Below, piece by piece: positions 45,025 through 51,757 of a DNA stretch of 51,757 nt. The translations under genes were made by a program, and so were the position numbers. Under the pieces are notes generated by a model. That model did no database searches. It worked only from the letters and a program-made list of their open reading frames with translations, and had not been told where the DNA came from. Every line of letters begins with the position of its first letter. Position 1 is the stretch's first letter. This DNA comes from Clostridia bacterium (lineage in GTDB: Bacteria > Bacillota > Clostridia > Christensenellales > Aristaeellaceae), in contig JAFXZO010000057.1 in the NCBI GenBank assembly GCA_017541205.1, forward strand, positions 1 to 51,757, given 5' to 3'.

Positions 45025-45223
45025 CAGGGCTTTCCGTGAGCAGACGCAGTATCTGCTGCCTCCGCCATTTTTCATTCTGTTCGCCCATGGCGGAGAAAAT
45101 TTCCGCGAACAATCGGATTTCGCCGGCCTGCTTAGGCATGGTTTCCATAAGCGCCCGGATCGCTTCTTTTTCGTTATCGTTCTTGCCTCCTGTTATTTCA
45201 AAGCCGCAAGGCCAAGCATTCAA
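44996..45223 (-). CDS. Possible small helical protein
   Basis: A 75-codon frame with a TTG start encodes a strongly helical text (EKEAIRALMETMPKQAGEI, NEKWRRQQILRLLTESP). An AGGAGG site lies inside the frame but no start codon follows it at the right spacing, and the TTG lacks a site. It follows the gene at 45246-45530 by 22 bases. It may be a real small protein, a second cistron or chance; confidence is low. Confidence 0.3.
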   Translation of the reverse strand: MNAWPCGFEITGGKNDNEKEAIRALMETMPKQAGEIRLFAEIFSAMGEQNEKWRRQQILRLLTESPVAFFEQIHV

Positions 45224-45245
45224 TGATTTCTCATGCGGCGGAGCA

Positions 45246-45530
45246 TTATCCCGGAAAGCCTTTCAGGGAGCCGTGCTCTTCGATCCACACGAATTTTTCC
45301 CAATCCGCTTGATCCAGGAGCGTTCGGGCGACGACATAGTGATGCGCGCGTCCCGCGTCACAGTTCATGGCCTTTGAATAAACGTCCTCTCCGACGCACG
45401 ATTTGAAATACTGCATGGATTCGTTTTTGAAGCGAAAGCCCAGCCTGTAGATCCCCAGTGCGGGCGCGCCGCCGCTAAACTGCTCCAGCTGATCCGGACT
45501 CAATTCGCCGATCCTTTCGCTTCGCGTCAT
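45246..45530 (-). CDS. Small protein with double-glycine leader-like N-terminus
   Basis: The 94-residue protein begins MTRSERIGELSPDQLEQFSGG, a good match to the ELS-x-x-x-L-x-x-V/F-S-G-G leaders that peptidase-containing exporters cut. The rest (APALGIYRLGFRFKNES and onward) has two cysteines and ends GSLKGFPG. No transporter or modifying enzyme lies beside it. AGAAGG precedes the ATG, and a tandem CTTTGGACA repeat (45577-45597) lies upstream. Function is unknown; a chance match of the leader is possible. Confidence 0.55.
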   Translation of the reverse strand: MTRSERIGELSPDQLEQFSGGAPALGIYRLGFRFKNESMQYFKSCVGEDVYSKAMNCDAGRAHHYVVARTLLDQADWEKFVWIEEHGSLKGFPG

Positions 45531-45594
45531 TGATCCGGCCTTCTTTCCATCTGGTTTGATTCATTGTAGCAAGCGCTGTCCAAAGGATGTCCAA

Positions 45595-45636
45595 AGAAAA
45601 ACCGCCTTTTTCCAAATTTCTTTGAAAAAAAGCGGC
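45595..45636 (-). terminator. Intrinsic terminator after the response regulator
   Basis: On the minus strand CCGCTTTTTTTC pairs with GAAAAAGGCGG, followed by TTTTTC. It lies about 10 bases past the response regulator stop. Confidence 0.7.
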
Positions 45637-45643
45637 TTTGTAT

Positions 45644-46459
45644 TCAATTATTGAATATTTGCGTTTGATTGGTTTTCCAGGAAAGGATGCTTTCCGTTAT
45701 GCTGGCCCAGGAATAAGCGCTCATGTACTCCCCGCGATAAGCGTTGATCGTGTCGCTGTCACCGGCAAAGAACTGATAAGCGTCGCAAACGAAGGCTTCC
45801 GGCCGGACGCGCAGGGTGCCTTTTTCCATTTCCAAAATTTCCTCCGCGCCGTATTCCCGCAGAGATTCCCGAAGCGAGCGGATATATACGTCCAGCTGCT
45901 TCTGCATCCCGCGGTCGTAGAATCCGTCCTCCCACACGGCGGCGAAAACCTCCGCCCGCGTGACCCCGGAGCCCTGCTTATCCACCAGGTACGCCAGAAT
46001 TTCCTTGCTCTTCGCCAGCTTGAAGCTAATAGGTTGATCGTCGATATAAACGTCAAAATTGCCAAAGGTTTTGATGCGGATGTGCGGCGGCGAGACCTCC
46101 TGCTTTTCTTTGCGCGCATACCGCACCTCGGACGCCAGCTTTTCCAAAGATACGGGCTTGAGAAGATACCCTGTGGGATGCACGGCGTAGGCGTCGAAAG
46201 CGTATTGCTTATACGCGGTCAGAAACAGGATGGCCGTTTGGGGATGCAGCCGTTTGATTTGCGCGGCCATGGCGATGCCGTCGATCCCCGGCATGTTGAT
46301 ATCCAGGATCGCAAGCTCCGCCGTATGATCCCGGAGCCAATCCAGTGCCTCCCGGGCGTCGGTAAAGCCCTGGGCCTGACTGATTTCAGGCAGCTGCATG
46401 CATTGTTTCAGGGTATATTCCACGGCCAGGGGTTCGTCGTCCACGCAAATGATATTCAT
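45644..46459 (-). CDS. Response regulator with SARP-type winged-helix output
   Basis: The 271-residue protein has a receiver domain with acidic residues Asp7-Asp8 and the phospho-acceptor Asp53 in LAILDINMPG, Lys in LLKPVS, and an output domain. The output (HIRIKTFGNFDVYIDDQPIS, SKEILAYLVDKQG, GVTRAEVFAAVWED, MQKQLDVYIRSLRESL) is an OmpR/SARP-like winged helix, not the LytTR domain usual with such kinases. It starts in a four-base ATGA overlap with the kinase gene. AAGGAGCAGGGAAC precedes the ATG. The targets are unknown. Confidence 0.9.
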   Translation of the reverse strand: MNIICVDDEPLAVEYTLKQCMQLPEISQAQGFTDAREALDWLRDHTAELAILDINMPGIDGIAMAAQIKRLHPQTAILFLTAYKQYAFDAYAVHPTGYLLKPVSLEKLASEVRYARKEKQEVSPPHIRIKTFGNFDVYIDDQPISFKLAKSKEILAYLVDKQGSGVTRAEVFAAVWEDGFYDRGMQKQLDVYIRSLRESLREYGAEEILEMEKGTLRVRPEAFVCDAYQFFAGDSDTINAYRGEYMSAYSWASITESILSWKTNQTQIFNN

Positions 46460-47721
46460 GTTCCCTGCTCCTTTTTCGCGCTGTCCGGGATTAGCAGCGT
46501 CACGCTGGTTCCGCATCCGATTTCGCTTTGCAGGATCATTTTCCCGCCGCACATCTGTTCGATGCGATCCTTTACATTTTGAAGGCCGATATGGGTTTCT
46601 TGGTCATCCGCTTTCTGATCCGGATCAAAGCCTACGCCGTTATCCTGTATCGTGATCCGGTGAACGTTTTCTTCCCGTACGATCGTAACAGTCACCAAGC
46701 CATTCCTTTTTGTGCGCACGCCGTGGCAGATGGCGTTTTCCACCAGGGGCTGAACGGTCAGCGCCGGGATTTCAAACTCTTCATCCTCCATGTGGTATTC
46801 CATCTGAACATTGGGGAACTGCAGCATTTCGATTTCCGCGTACAGCCGGGTATGCTCCATTTCCTTTGAAATGGGGATCAGATCCGTTTGGCTCAGGGAT
46901 TCCAGATTCTGCCTTAGATACGTGCTGAAATTTTCCAGCGTCTTGTCCGCCAGGGGCGGGTCTTTGGCGTACAGCGCGCGAATGGTGTTCAGGGCGTTAA
47001 ACAGGAAATGCGGCTGGATCTGCGTCATCATGATCTGGATGCGCTGCGACGCCATCAGGTCGTTCTCATGCTCGCGGACGAATTGCAGATGCAGCCAGAT
47101 GTAATAGAACACGCTGCCCACGACGATGGCGATGGTCAGGAATGAGATCGGATGCTGACCTTCCGTATCGCTGTAATCCAGATATATGGAAGCAACGATC
47201 ATGACGATCACAAAGATCGGGATCCAAACATCCCATTTTCGGGCGGGTTTGCGGCTTTGGTACGTCTGTACAAGCAAGCTCATCAGCAGGATCATGCTGA
47301 CAACGAGGCAGGAAGAACCGAGCGGACCGCCGTGATAATGGTTCGATCGGTCGATCCAGAAGCTGACAGGCGAAAAAACCGCAGTCAGATAGACCGCCGC
47401 ATTCAGCCCCGCAAGGATCCACCAGCACCAGCGTTTTCCCGTCGGCTGAACGATATACATGAACAGGATCAGAATGACCGGCCGAACGGAGTATCCGTAG
47501 ATGGATACGATCGTTCTGAGCGTTTGCCGCGGAAGCCCAACGGTCAGGGAATAATCCCAGTAATTCTGTGCGATCAGCGTCAGGCACAGTACCGCAATGA
47601 CCAGCATGGTCCGCCTGTGCTCCCGTCGGATATAAGGATCGATCCCCACGGTGAAGGCCAGCCCCAGCAGCAAAAGCAACAAGGGGGAAAGCACCATCGG
47701 CGTGCCAAGGTCAAACATCAA
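46456..47721 (-). CDS. Sensor histidine kinase, LytS/YesM type
   Basis: The 421-residue protein has six to seven N-terminal helices (about 10-215) and the His_kinase core with QIQPHFLFNALNTIRALYA, whose His is the phosphorylated residue. The ATPase end has VQPLVENAICHGV, IQDNGVGFD and HIGLQNVKDRIEQMCG. There is no outer ligand domain beyond short loops, so it may sense membrane or intramembrane signals. TTG at 47721 or ATG at 47718 follow GGGAGGAAG. It is co-transcribed with the response regulator. Confidence 0.92.
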   Translation of the reverse strand: MMFDLGTPMVLSPLLLLLLGLAFTVGIDPYIRREHRRTMLVIAVLCLTLIAQNYWDYSLTVGLPRQTLRTIVSIYGYSVRPVILILFMYIVQPTGKRWCWWILAGLNAAVYLTAVFSPVSFWIDRSNHYHGGPLGSSCLVVSMILLMSLLVQTYQSRKPARKWDVWIPIFVIVMIVASIYLDYSDTEGQHPISFLTIAIVVGSVFYYIWLHLQFVREHENDLMASQRIQIMMTQIQPHFLFNALNTIRALYAKDPPLADKTLENFSTYLRQNLESLSQTDLIPISKEMEHTRLYAEIEMLQFPNVQMEYHMEDEEFEIPALTVQPLVENAICHGVRTKRNGLVTVTIVREENVHRITIQDNGVGFDPDQKADDQETHIGLQNVKDRIEQMCGGKMILQSEIGCGTSVTLLIPDSAKKEQGT

Positions 47722-48014
47722 ATGCGCGCTTCCTCCCTTCTGTCAAAGCCGGAGTGTTCTTGCCAGTATTTGCATCATAGGAATACGCTCGGATGGCAGT
47801 ATTATACATTCTCTGATGATTATAAAAATCCTGCAACACAGAATTCTTGATTGGAATGGATCTGCGTCATCATGAATTTGCGTATAAAGCCGCGCCCACA
47901 GGAGGGCTCCGACCGCTATCAAAGCCCCGAGCGGCAACGATCTGGCAGCTGTTTCCATGCATTTTTCGGAAGGCCGGGGGGCGGTATTTATGATCGCTGT
48001 CGGCGTTTTTCTGA

Positions 48015-48227
48015 TTCCTTGCCCTGCTCGCGGACCCAAATGATCTTTATACGTTCTTTATGCGGTTCCAGCGATCTCTCATGCCGAGGCTGTTTACCGC
48101 AGCATCCGCCGTATGCGTGACCGGTCTGTTCGGATACTGGCTCATGGATCGGCTGGATCGGTTCCTGACCGGAATGATCCAGACCCATGTAGGCATCGGG
48201 TACCGGATGATGAAGGTGACCGAATAA
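48015..48227 (+). pseudogene. Possible gene remnant encoding a membrane-helix peptide
   Basis: The frame 48015-48227 has no good start but reads LLADPNDLYTFFMRFQ, then FTAASAVCVTGLFGYWLM (a membrane helix) and LDRFLTGMIQTHVGIGYR. Just upstream a different frame reads MIAVGVFLI. A one-base shift near 48010 would join the two into one short membrane protein. The ATG at 48060 has no ribosome site. This is a weak call. Confidence 0.25.
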
Positions 48228-48257
48228 CATAAGCCGGGAACCCGGGAAACGCAATTC

Positions 48258-48286
48258 TTTACATCTCCTCCCCCAAATGATATAAT
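48258..48286 (+). promoter_or_regulatory. Promoter of the gene at 48310
   Basis: TTTACA and a perfect TATAAT are separated by 17 bases. The predicted start is about 17 bases before the ATG, right at the AAGGAGG site. Confidence 0.8.
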
Positions 48287-48309
48287 AAAATAAAAAAGGA
48301 GGATTCTTT

Positions 48310-48960
48310 ATGATTCGGACAGACATTGTAAATCTGACAGTGATAGATGCAGTCGCTTTTCGGCAAAAGCTGACAGCCGGCGGATCGGGCATCACGATCC
48401 TTCGTTATGACATGGACCAGCCGGGCATCGCTTCCATCAGCAAAACTTCAGGAGACGCCATTCCGGCGGCCAACACCCCCGCCGACTTGTATCCCCAGGC
48501 CGCCTTCAAGGAAGCGATCCAGCTTACCGCAGGCATGCCTTACAAGAAGCGCGGCGGCGTTCGTTTGGAAAAGAAAGCCGTGAAAGAGGTCGCGCCTGAA
48601 GCGGCCGAAGAAGCGGCCGAGGAAGAGGTATTCATCGACAGCGTTGAATATCAAAAGCTGGTTGATCATTACACCGATAAGAACGGAAAACTGTCCTATG
48701 AGCTGCTCAACCGCGACCTGATCCGCTTCGCCCATGCCAGCAAAGTCGTCCGCTCCATGTTTGAAGAAGGCGCTGCTCTCAAAAAGATCCGCACGTACAT
48801 CGTATGCAGCAAATTCAGAACGGTTATCGGCAATAAAAAGCTGACGGAAGCGCAGGTGCTGAAAATGGCTGAGCTTCTGGATGAAGCGAGCCCCAAGTCT
48901 GTATTCAAGACGCTGGACGGGGAGCTTCGCAAGCAAAGCGCCGCGAAAAAGCAAAAGTGA
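48310..48960 (+). CDS. Hypothetical protein
   Basis: I do not recognise this 216-residue protein. The N-terminal 75 residues are soluble and mixed (FRQKLTAGGSGITILRYDMD). An Ala/Glu-rich linker follows (EVAPEAAEEAAEEEV), and the C-terminal 110 residues are helical and basic (YQKLVDHYTDKNGKLSYELL, RFAHASKVVRSMFEEGAAL, SKFRTVIGNKKLTEAQVLKM). The C-terminal half could bind nucleic acid or protein, but no domain is clear. AAAGGAGGATTCTTT precedes the ATG. It has its own promoter and terminator, so it is a single-gene unit. Confidence 0.75.
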   Translation: MIRTDIVNLTVIDAVAFRQKLTAGGSGITILRYDMDQPGIASISKTSGDAIPAANTPADLYPQAAFKEAIQLTAGMPYKKRGGVRLEKKAVKEVAPEAAEEAAEEEVFIDSVEYQKLVDHYTDKNGKLSYELLNRDLIRFAHASKVVRSMFEEGAALKKIRTYIVCSKFRTVIGNKKLTEAQVLKMAELLDEASPKSVFKTLDGELRKQSAAKKQK

Positions 48961-48978
48961 CATAAGCCTAAAGCATTG

Positions 48979-49010
48979 CCCTCTTCTCGCCTGCGGGAAG
49001 AGGTTTTCTT
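48979..49010 (+). terminator. Intrinsic terminator after the hypothetical gene
   Basis: CCTCTTC and GAAGAGG enclose TCGCCTGCGG, followed by TTTTCTT. It lies 19 bases past the stop. Confidence 0.82.
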
Positions 49011-49087
49011 ATCGCCGGATTCCCAACTGAACGCCTTTTGATCGGCCGAGGGGGCGGTATGGCCATTGTATTTTGATTGTTTTCCCC

Positions 49088-49116
49088 TTGACAAACGGCT
49101 TATCCTGGCATAAAAT
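49088..49116 (+). promoter_or_regulatory. Promoter of the ammonium transporter gene
   Basis: A perfect TTGACA and TAAAAT are separated by 17 bases. The predicted start is near 49123, eight bases before a strong hairpin. Confidence 0.8.
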
Positions 49117-49130
49117 GCCATCATTCCAAC

Positions 49131-49170
49131 AAGGCGCAAGGGTGTGCTGAACGCACCCGGCGCCTTTTTT
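49131..49170 (+). terminator. Leader terminator (attenuator) of the ammonium transporter gene
   Basis: AAGGCGC (49131-49137) pairs with GCGCCTT (49160-49166), enclosing GGGTGTG/CGCACCC with a five-base loop, and TTTTTT follows. It lies between the promoter and the ATG, so transcription should stop before amt unless something prevents folding. No competing stem is clear to me. Confidence 0.75.
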
Positions 49171-49203
49171 GTTGGTAATCTAACGGAAACGGAAGTGAGA
49201 AAG

Positions 49204-50910
49204 ATGACGTACTCTCCCGCGAACACGATCTGGGTCCTGCTGGGCGCCGCCCTGGTGTTTTTCATGCAGGCGGGTTTTGCCATGTGTGAAGCCGGCTTTA
49301 CCCGGGCCAAGAACACCGGCAACATTTTGATGAAGAATCTGATGGACTTTTGCATCGGCACGCCGCTCTACTGGCTCATCGGCTTTGGCATCATGTTCGG
49401 CACGGGCACGGCGCTCTTCGGTTGGATCGATCCCTTCATCATGGGGGATTACAGCGCGGTTTTGCCGGCCGGCGTACCGCTGTGGGCATACGCCATTTTC
49501 CAGACGGTGTTCTGCGCCACCAGCGCCACCATCGTATCCGGCGCCATGGCGGAGCGCACCAAATTCTCCGCTTACTGCCTGTATTCCGCTGCCATTTCCC
49601 TGTTCATCTATCCCGTCTCCGGCCACTGGATCTGGGGCGGCGGATGGCTGGCGGAGATGGGCTTCCATGACTTTGCCGGCTCCACCGCGGTGCATATGGT
49701 GGGCGGCGTATGCGCCCTGATCGGGGCAAAAATGCTGGGCCCCCGCGTGGGCAAGTACGGAAAGGACGGAAAGCCCAAGGCCATCCTGGGCCACAACCTG
49801 TCCATCGCCGCCCTGGGCGTATTCATCCTGTGGTTCTGCTGGTTCGGCTTTAACGGCGCGTCCACCGTAGGCATGGACAGCGACGATCTGATTACCTCCG
49901 CCGGGCTGGTATTCTTCAACACCAACCTGGCTGCCGCCCTGGCGACCCTGGTCACGATGATTTTCACCTGGCTTCGCTATGGCAAGCCCGACGTTTCGAT
50001 GACCTTCAACGCCGCGTTGGCCGGCCTGGTCGGCATCACGGCGGGATGCGACGCGGTGGATCCCTTCGGCGCGGCAGTGATCGGCATCTGCTGCGGCTTC
50101 GCGGTGGTGCTGTCGGTGGAATTCTTCGATAAAGCCGTGAAGATCGACGACCCGGTAGGCGCGATTTCCGTCCACGGCGTGTGCGGCGCGCTGGGCACCC
50201 TCCTGACCGGCTTCTTCGCTACCGGCATATCCACCATGAAGGGCGTGTTCTACGGCGGCGGGTTCAAGTTTCTGGGCGTGCAGGCGCTGGGCGTTCTTTC
50301 CACCATTGCCTGGACGGCGGTGGTCATCACCATCGTGTTTACCCTCATCAAGAAAACCATCGGCCTTCGGGCGGACGCGGCGGACGAGATCCTGGGCCTG
50401 GACCGCTCCGAGCATGGCCTGGTCACGGCCTATGCGGGGTTTGCCATCATGCCGGACGGCAGCCTGATGGAAGCCGAACCTTCGCCGATGCCTGCGGCCA
50501 AGGCTGAAAGCGGCGAGCCTGCGCGCAAGGCGAAAGAAAAGGCCCCCGATGCGCCGGGCTATACCCGCGTGCAGATCATCTGCCGTCCCGGCAGTCTGGA
50601 AAGCCTGAAGTCCGCCATGAACAAAATCGGCATCACCGGCATGACCGTTACCAACGTGATGGGCTACGGCATGCAGAAGGGCAAGCCCGAATACTACCGC
50701 GGCACGCCCGTGGAAGTGACGCTGCTGCCTAAGGTGCAGGTGGATATCGTGGTCAGCAAGGTGCCCGTGCGCACGGTCATCGACACAGCCCGCAGCGTGC
50801 TTCACACCGGCCACATCGGCGACGGCAAGATCTTCGTGCAGGATGTGGAAAACGTGGTGCGTGTCCGTACCGGCGAGGAAGGCTATGACGCGTTGCAGGC
50901 TGATGAGTGA
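49204..50910 (+). CDS. amt: Ammonium transporter fused to a PII signal domain
   Basis: The 568-residue protein has an Amt domain of 11 helices (about 1-400), with GFAMCEAGFTRAKN at the start, FQTVFCATSATIVSG, the twin His helix HMVGG and HGVCGALGT, and GLRADAADEILGLDRSEHG at its end. An Ala/Lys linker (PAAKAESGEPARKAKEKAP) leads to a complete PII/GlnK domain (about 463-568). Its T-loop reads GKPEYYRGTPVEVTLLPK. The usual RGAEY Tyr, the uridylylation site, is missing; PII nucleotide-site residues are mostly kept. The start is ATG 49204 behind GGAAGTGAGAAAG; an earlier GTG has no site. Confidence 0.95.
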   Translation: MTYSPANTIWVLLGAALVFFMQAGFAMCEAGFTRAKNTGNILMKNLMDFCIGTPLYWLIGFGIMFGTGTALFGWIDPFIMGDYSAVLPAGVPLWAYAIFQTVFCATSATIVSGAMAERTKFSAYCLYSAAISLFIYPVSGHWIWGGGWLAEMGFHDFAGSTAVHMVGGVCALIGAKMLGPRVGKYGKDGKPKAILGHNLSIAALGVFILWFCWFGFNGASTVGMDSDDLITSAGLVFFNTNLAAALATLVTMIFTWLRYGKPDVSMTFNAALAGLVGITAGCDAVDPFGAAVIGICCGFAVVLSVEFFDKAVKIDDPVGAISVHGVCGALGTLLTGFFATGISTMKGVFYGGGFKFLGVQALGVLSTIAWTAVVITIVFTLIKKTIGLRADAADEILGLDRSEHGLVTAYAGFAIMPDGSLMEAEPSPMPAAKAESGEPARKAKEKAPDAPGYTRVQIICRPGSLESLKSAMNKIGITGMTVTNVMGYGMQKGKPEYYRGTPVEVTLLPKVQVDIVVSKVPVRTVIDTARSVLHTGHIGDGKIFVQDVENVVRVRTGEEGYDALQADE

Positions 50911-51045
50911 AACCGTTCTTGCGTAAATCCAGCCGACGCTGCCAAAAACAGCTCATCATTCCGCATAGAGAGACCTTGTGCCATCCTTCAAAAAGGAACG
51001 CATGGCAGCATTGCATCAAAATTCACGTTTACTTTCCAAACAACA

Positions 51046-51091
51046 GAAATCCGGACTTTCAGCCGGCAGGCCGAGGGTCCGGATTTCTTTA
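51046..51091 (+). terminator. Intrinsic terminator after amt
   Basis: GAAATCCGGAC (51046-51056) pairs perfectly with GTCCGGATTTC (51077-51087), then TTTAT. Confidence 0.8.
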
Positions 51092-51115
51092 TACATGGGC
51101 GGCATAGGCTATAAT
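51088..51115 (+). promoter_or_regulatory. Candidate promoter of the small gene at 51146
   Basis: TATAAT (51110-51115) follows TTTATA by 16 bases. The -35 overlaps the end of the amt terminator. Confidence 0.5.
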
Positions 51116-51145
51116 ATAGCTACTATGAAATTGGAGGTGCTGTAT

Positions 51146-51358
51146 ATGTTAGCAATTCCCGAATTGGCAATGCCCCGAAGCCGTAAGGTCACTACCGTAT
51201 GCAACGGCAAGCGTGAGGTCTGGACGGACTACGAACAGGCAAAGGCATATTTCCTTGAACTCATGATGACTACAGAGGGCGAGGAGCGTGACCGAGCAGA
51301 ATGTGTTTACATTCAGCTTATACACGGCTTGTCGGAGTGTACGGACGAGGACGAATAA
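51146..51358 (+). CDS. Small mobile-element-type protein, conserved in Clostridia
   Basis: The 70-residue acidic protein opens MLAIPELAMPRSRKVTTVCN and contains WTDYEQAKAYFLELMM and a C-terminal LIHGLSECTDEDE. I recall near-identical small proteins in conjugative elements of gut Clostridia, where their role is unknown. TTGGAGG lies eight bases before the ATG; an earlier ATG at 51125 lacks a site. Its codon and base use is AT-richer than the genes to the left, which supports transfer from outside. A terminator follows. Confidence 0.8.
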   Translation: MLAIPELAMPRSRKVTTVCNGKREVWTDYEQAKAYFLELMMTTEGEERDRAECVYIQLIHGLSECTDEDE

Positions 51359-51368
51359 TCAGCACAGA

Positions 51369-51395
51369 GGCTTTGCAGAAAATGCAGAGCCTTTT
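51369..51395 (+). terminator. Intrinsic terminator after the small gene
   Basis: GGCTTTGCA pairs with TGCAGAGCC around GAAAA, followed by TTTT. Confidence 0.8.
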
Positions 51396-51419
51396 GCAAT
51401 GCTCTGCGGTAATAACTCA

Positions 51420-51456
51420 TAAAAAACAAGGCTTAAAGAGTGTTCTTCAAGCCTTG
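51420..51456 (-). terminator. Intrinsic terminator after the MATE gene
   Basis: On the minus strand CAAGGCTT pairs with AAGCCTTG with further inner pairing (GAAGA/TCTTT), then TTTTTT. It lies 13 bases past the MATE stop. Confidence 0.85.
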
Positions 51457-51468
51457 TAGCTGACAGAT

Positions 51469-51757
51469 TCAGTTATGATGTATACGCTTTTGGAAATAGA
51501 TTATATAGGCGATCACATTCAAAGCCAGCGCTCCTACCCAAGCAATGATCTCAGCATAGGCAGTCGCTCTGAATCCCATGTGCGGAAGCAGTAAGATGAT
51601 TGCAGGGATACGCAGAATCATTTCTGCAAATCCCGAAATCATGGGGATCAGTGGATACCCCATACCTTGAACTACATTCCGATACACAAACAAAAGGTTG
51701 AGCAGTATCAGTCCCGCACCGCATATCCTCAAGTATTCCGATGTTAAAACGATCGTA
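51469..51757 (-). CDS. MATE-family efflux protein, C-terminal part (cut by window edge)
   Basis: The frame is open from the window end (ATC GTT TTA ACA ... ) to a stop at 51469, giving about 95 residues. The text (FVYRNVVQGMGYPLIPMISG, GFAEMILRIPAII, TAYAEIIAWVGALALNVIAY, YFQKRIHHN) is the last third of a MATE-type drug/sodium antiporter. The start lies outside. AT-rich codon use matches the neighbouring small gene. The two may be part of the same transferred segment. Confidence 0.85.
   Translation of the reverse strand, partial: TIVLTSEYLRICGAGLILLNLLFVYRNVVQGMGYPLIPMISGFAEMILRIPAIILLLPHMGFRATAYAEIIAWVGALALNVIAYIIYFQKRIHHN

Larger units (their letters stand above)
47722..48309. other. 588-base gap between kinase and next gene
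   Basis: The left part holds a TATAAT (47801-47806, minus strand) that may serve the kinase gene, with a poor -35. The middle carries a minus-strand frame (47743-48039) with one hydrophobic stretch but no ribosome site. The right part holds the gene remnant at 48015-48227 and the promoter at 48258. I see no RNA gene. Confidence 0.4.
50911..51145 (+). other. Intergenic stretch after amt
   Basis: This stretch holds the amt terminator at 51046-51091 and a promoter candidate at 51088-51115. I see no gene between 50911 and 51045. Base composition becomes visibly AT-richer across it. Confidence 0.5.

Noticed and set aside
43754-45226. 490-codon plus-strand frame opposite the SH3b gene
   Set aside because: No family resemblance, no ribosome site, and the minus-strand reading has a signal peptide and SH3b domains.
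47743-48039. Minus-strand 98-codon frame with a hydrophobic segment upstream of the kinase gene
   Set aside because: No start site of its own, overlaps the likely kinase promoter, and its N-terminal half is basic and low in complexity.

Overview
The window is GC-rich, gene-dense DNA of a Firmicutes type, most likely an uncultured clostridium (Oscillospirales or Christensenellales-like) from a plant-fibre habitat such as an animal gut. The evidence is the L21-Prp-L27 order with the Prp-cleaved L27 extension, the nadD/yqeK/rsfS order, strong AGGAGG ribosome sites, YesM-type two-component genes, ATPase-less sugar ABC importers and AraC regulators. The assignment is inference; no rRNA or tRNA gene is present.

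Layout. 1-2677: end of glucuronate isomerase, a sirtuin, a small putative lipoprotein and a divergent AraC-type regulator. 2911-18534: one long plus-strand operon for xylan use. It encodes two complete sets of importer proteins (binding protein plus two permeases each, no ATPase), three unusual envelope proteins between them (NHL/TPR, YIP1, DUF5696) and a secreted GH10-GH43 xylanase/arabinoxylosidase fusion. 18617-22103: minus-strand operon with rimI, tsaB, tsaE and two membrane proteins. 22177-25006: a third binding protein with galactokinase. 25121-27291: rplU leader, rplU, prp, rpmA, an acetyltransferase and ridA. 27369-31309: class A penicillin-binding protein and a membrane protein with a possible Mrr-like fold. 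31376-34553: nadD-yqeK fusion, rsfS, ArsC-like protein, zinc-ribbon protein and aldose epimerase. 34629-37937: methyltransferase, esterase and guaB. 38109-39172: a cation-efflux gene behind what looks like a NiCo riboswitch. 39380-47721: PRPP synthetase, a STAS-kinase fusion, a D-Ala-D-Ala dipeptidase/L,D-transpeptidase gene split by an in-frame TGA, a PAP2 phosphatase, an SH3b protein, a small double-glycine protein, and a LytS/YesM-type kinase with its response regulator. 48310-50910: a hypothetical gene and an ammonium transporter fused to PII behind a leader terminator. From about 51100 to the end the DNA turns AT-richer, with a small mobile-element-type gene and a partial MATE pump.

How the genes may work together: extracellular GH10-GH43 enzyme cuts arabinoxylan, the two importers take up oligosaccharides using an ATPase encoded elsewhere, and uxaC would feed glucuronate side chains into central metabolism. 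The AraC regulator probably senses a sugar and drives the operon. The second half is mostly housekeeping and cell-envelope functions. The points most worth a second look are the interrupted dipeptidase/transpeptidase, the NiCo-type leader, the Amt-PII gene with its attenuator, the DUF5696/YIP1/NHL trio inside the xylan operon, and the lack of lipoboxes on all three binding proteins.
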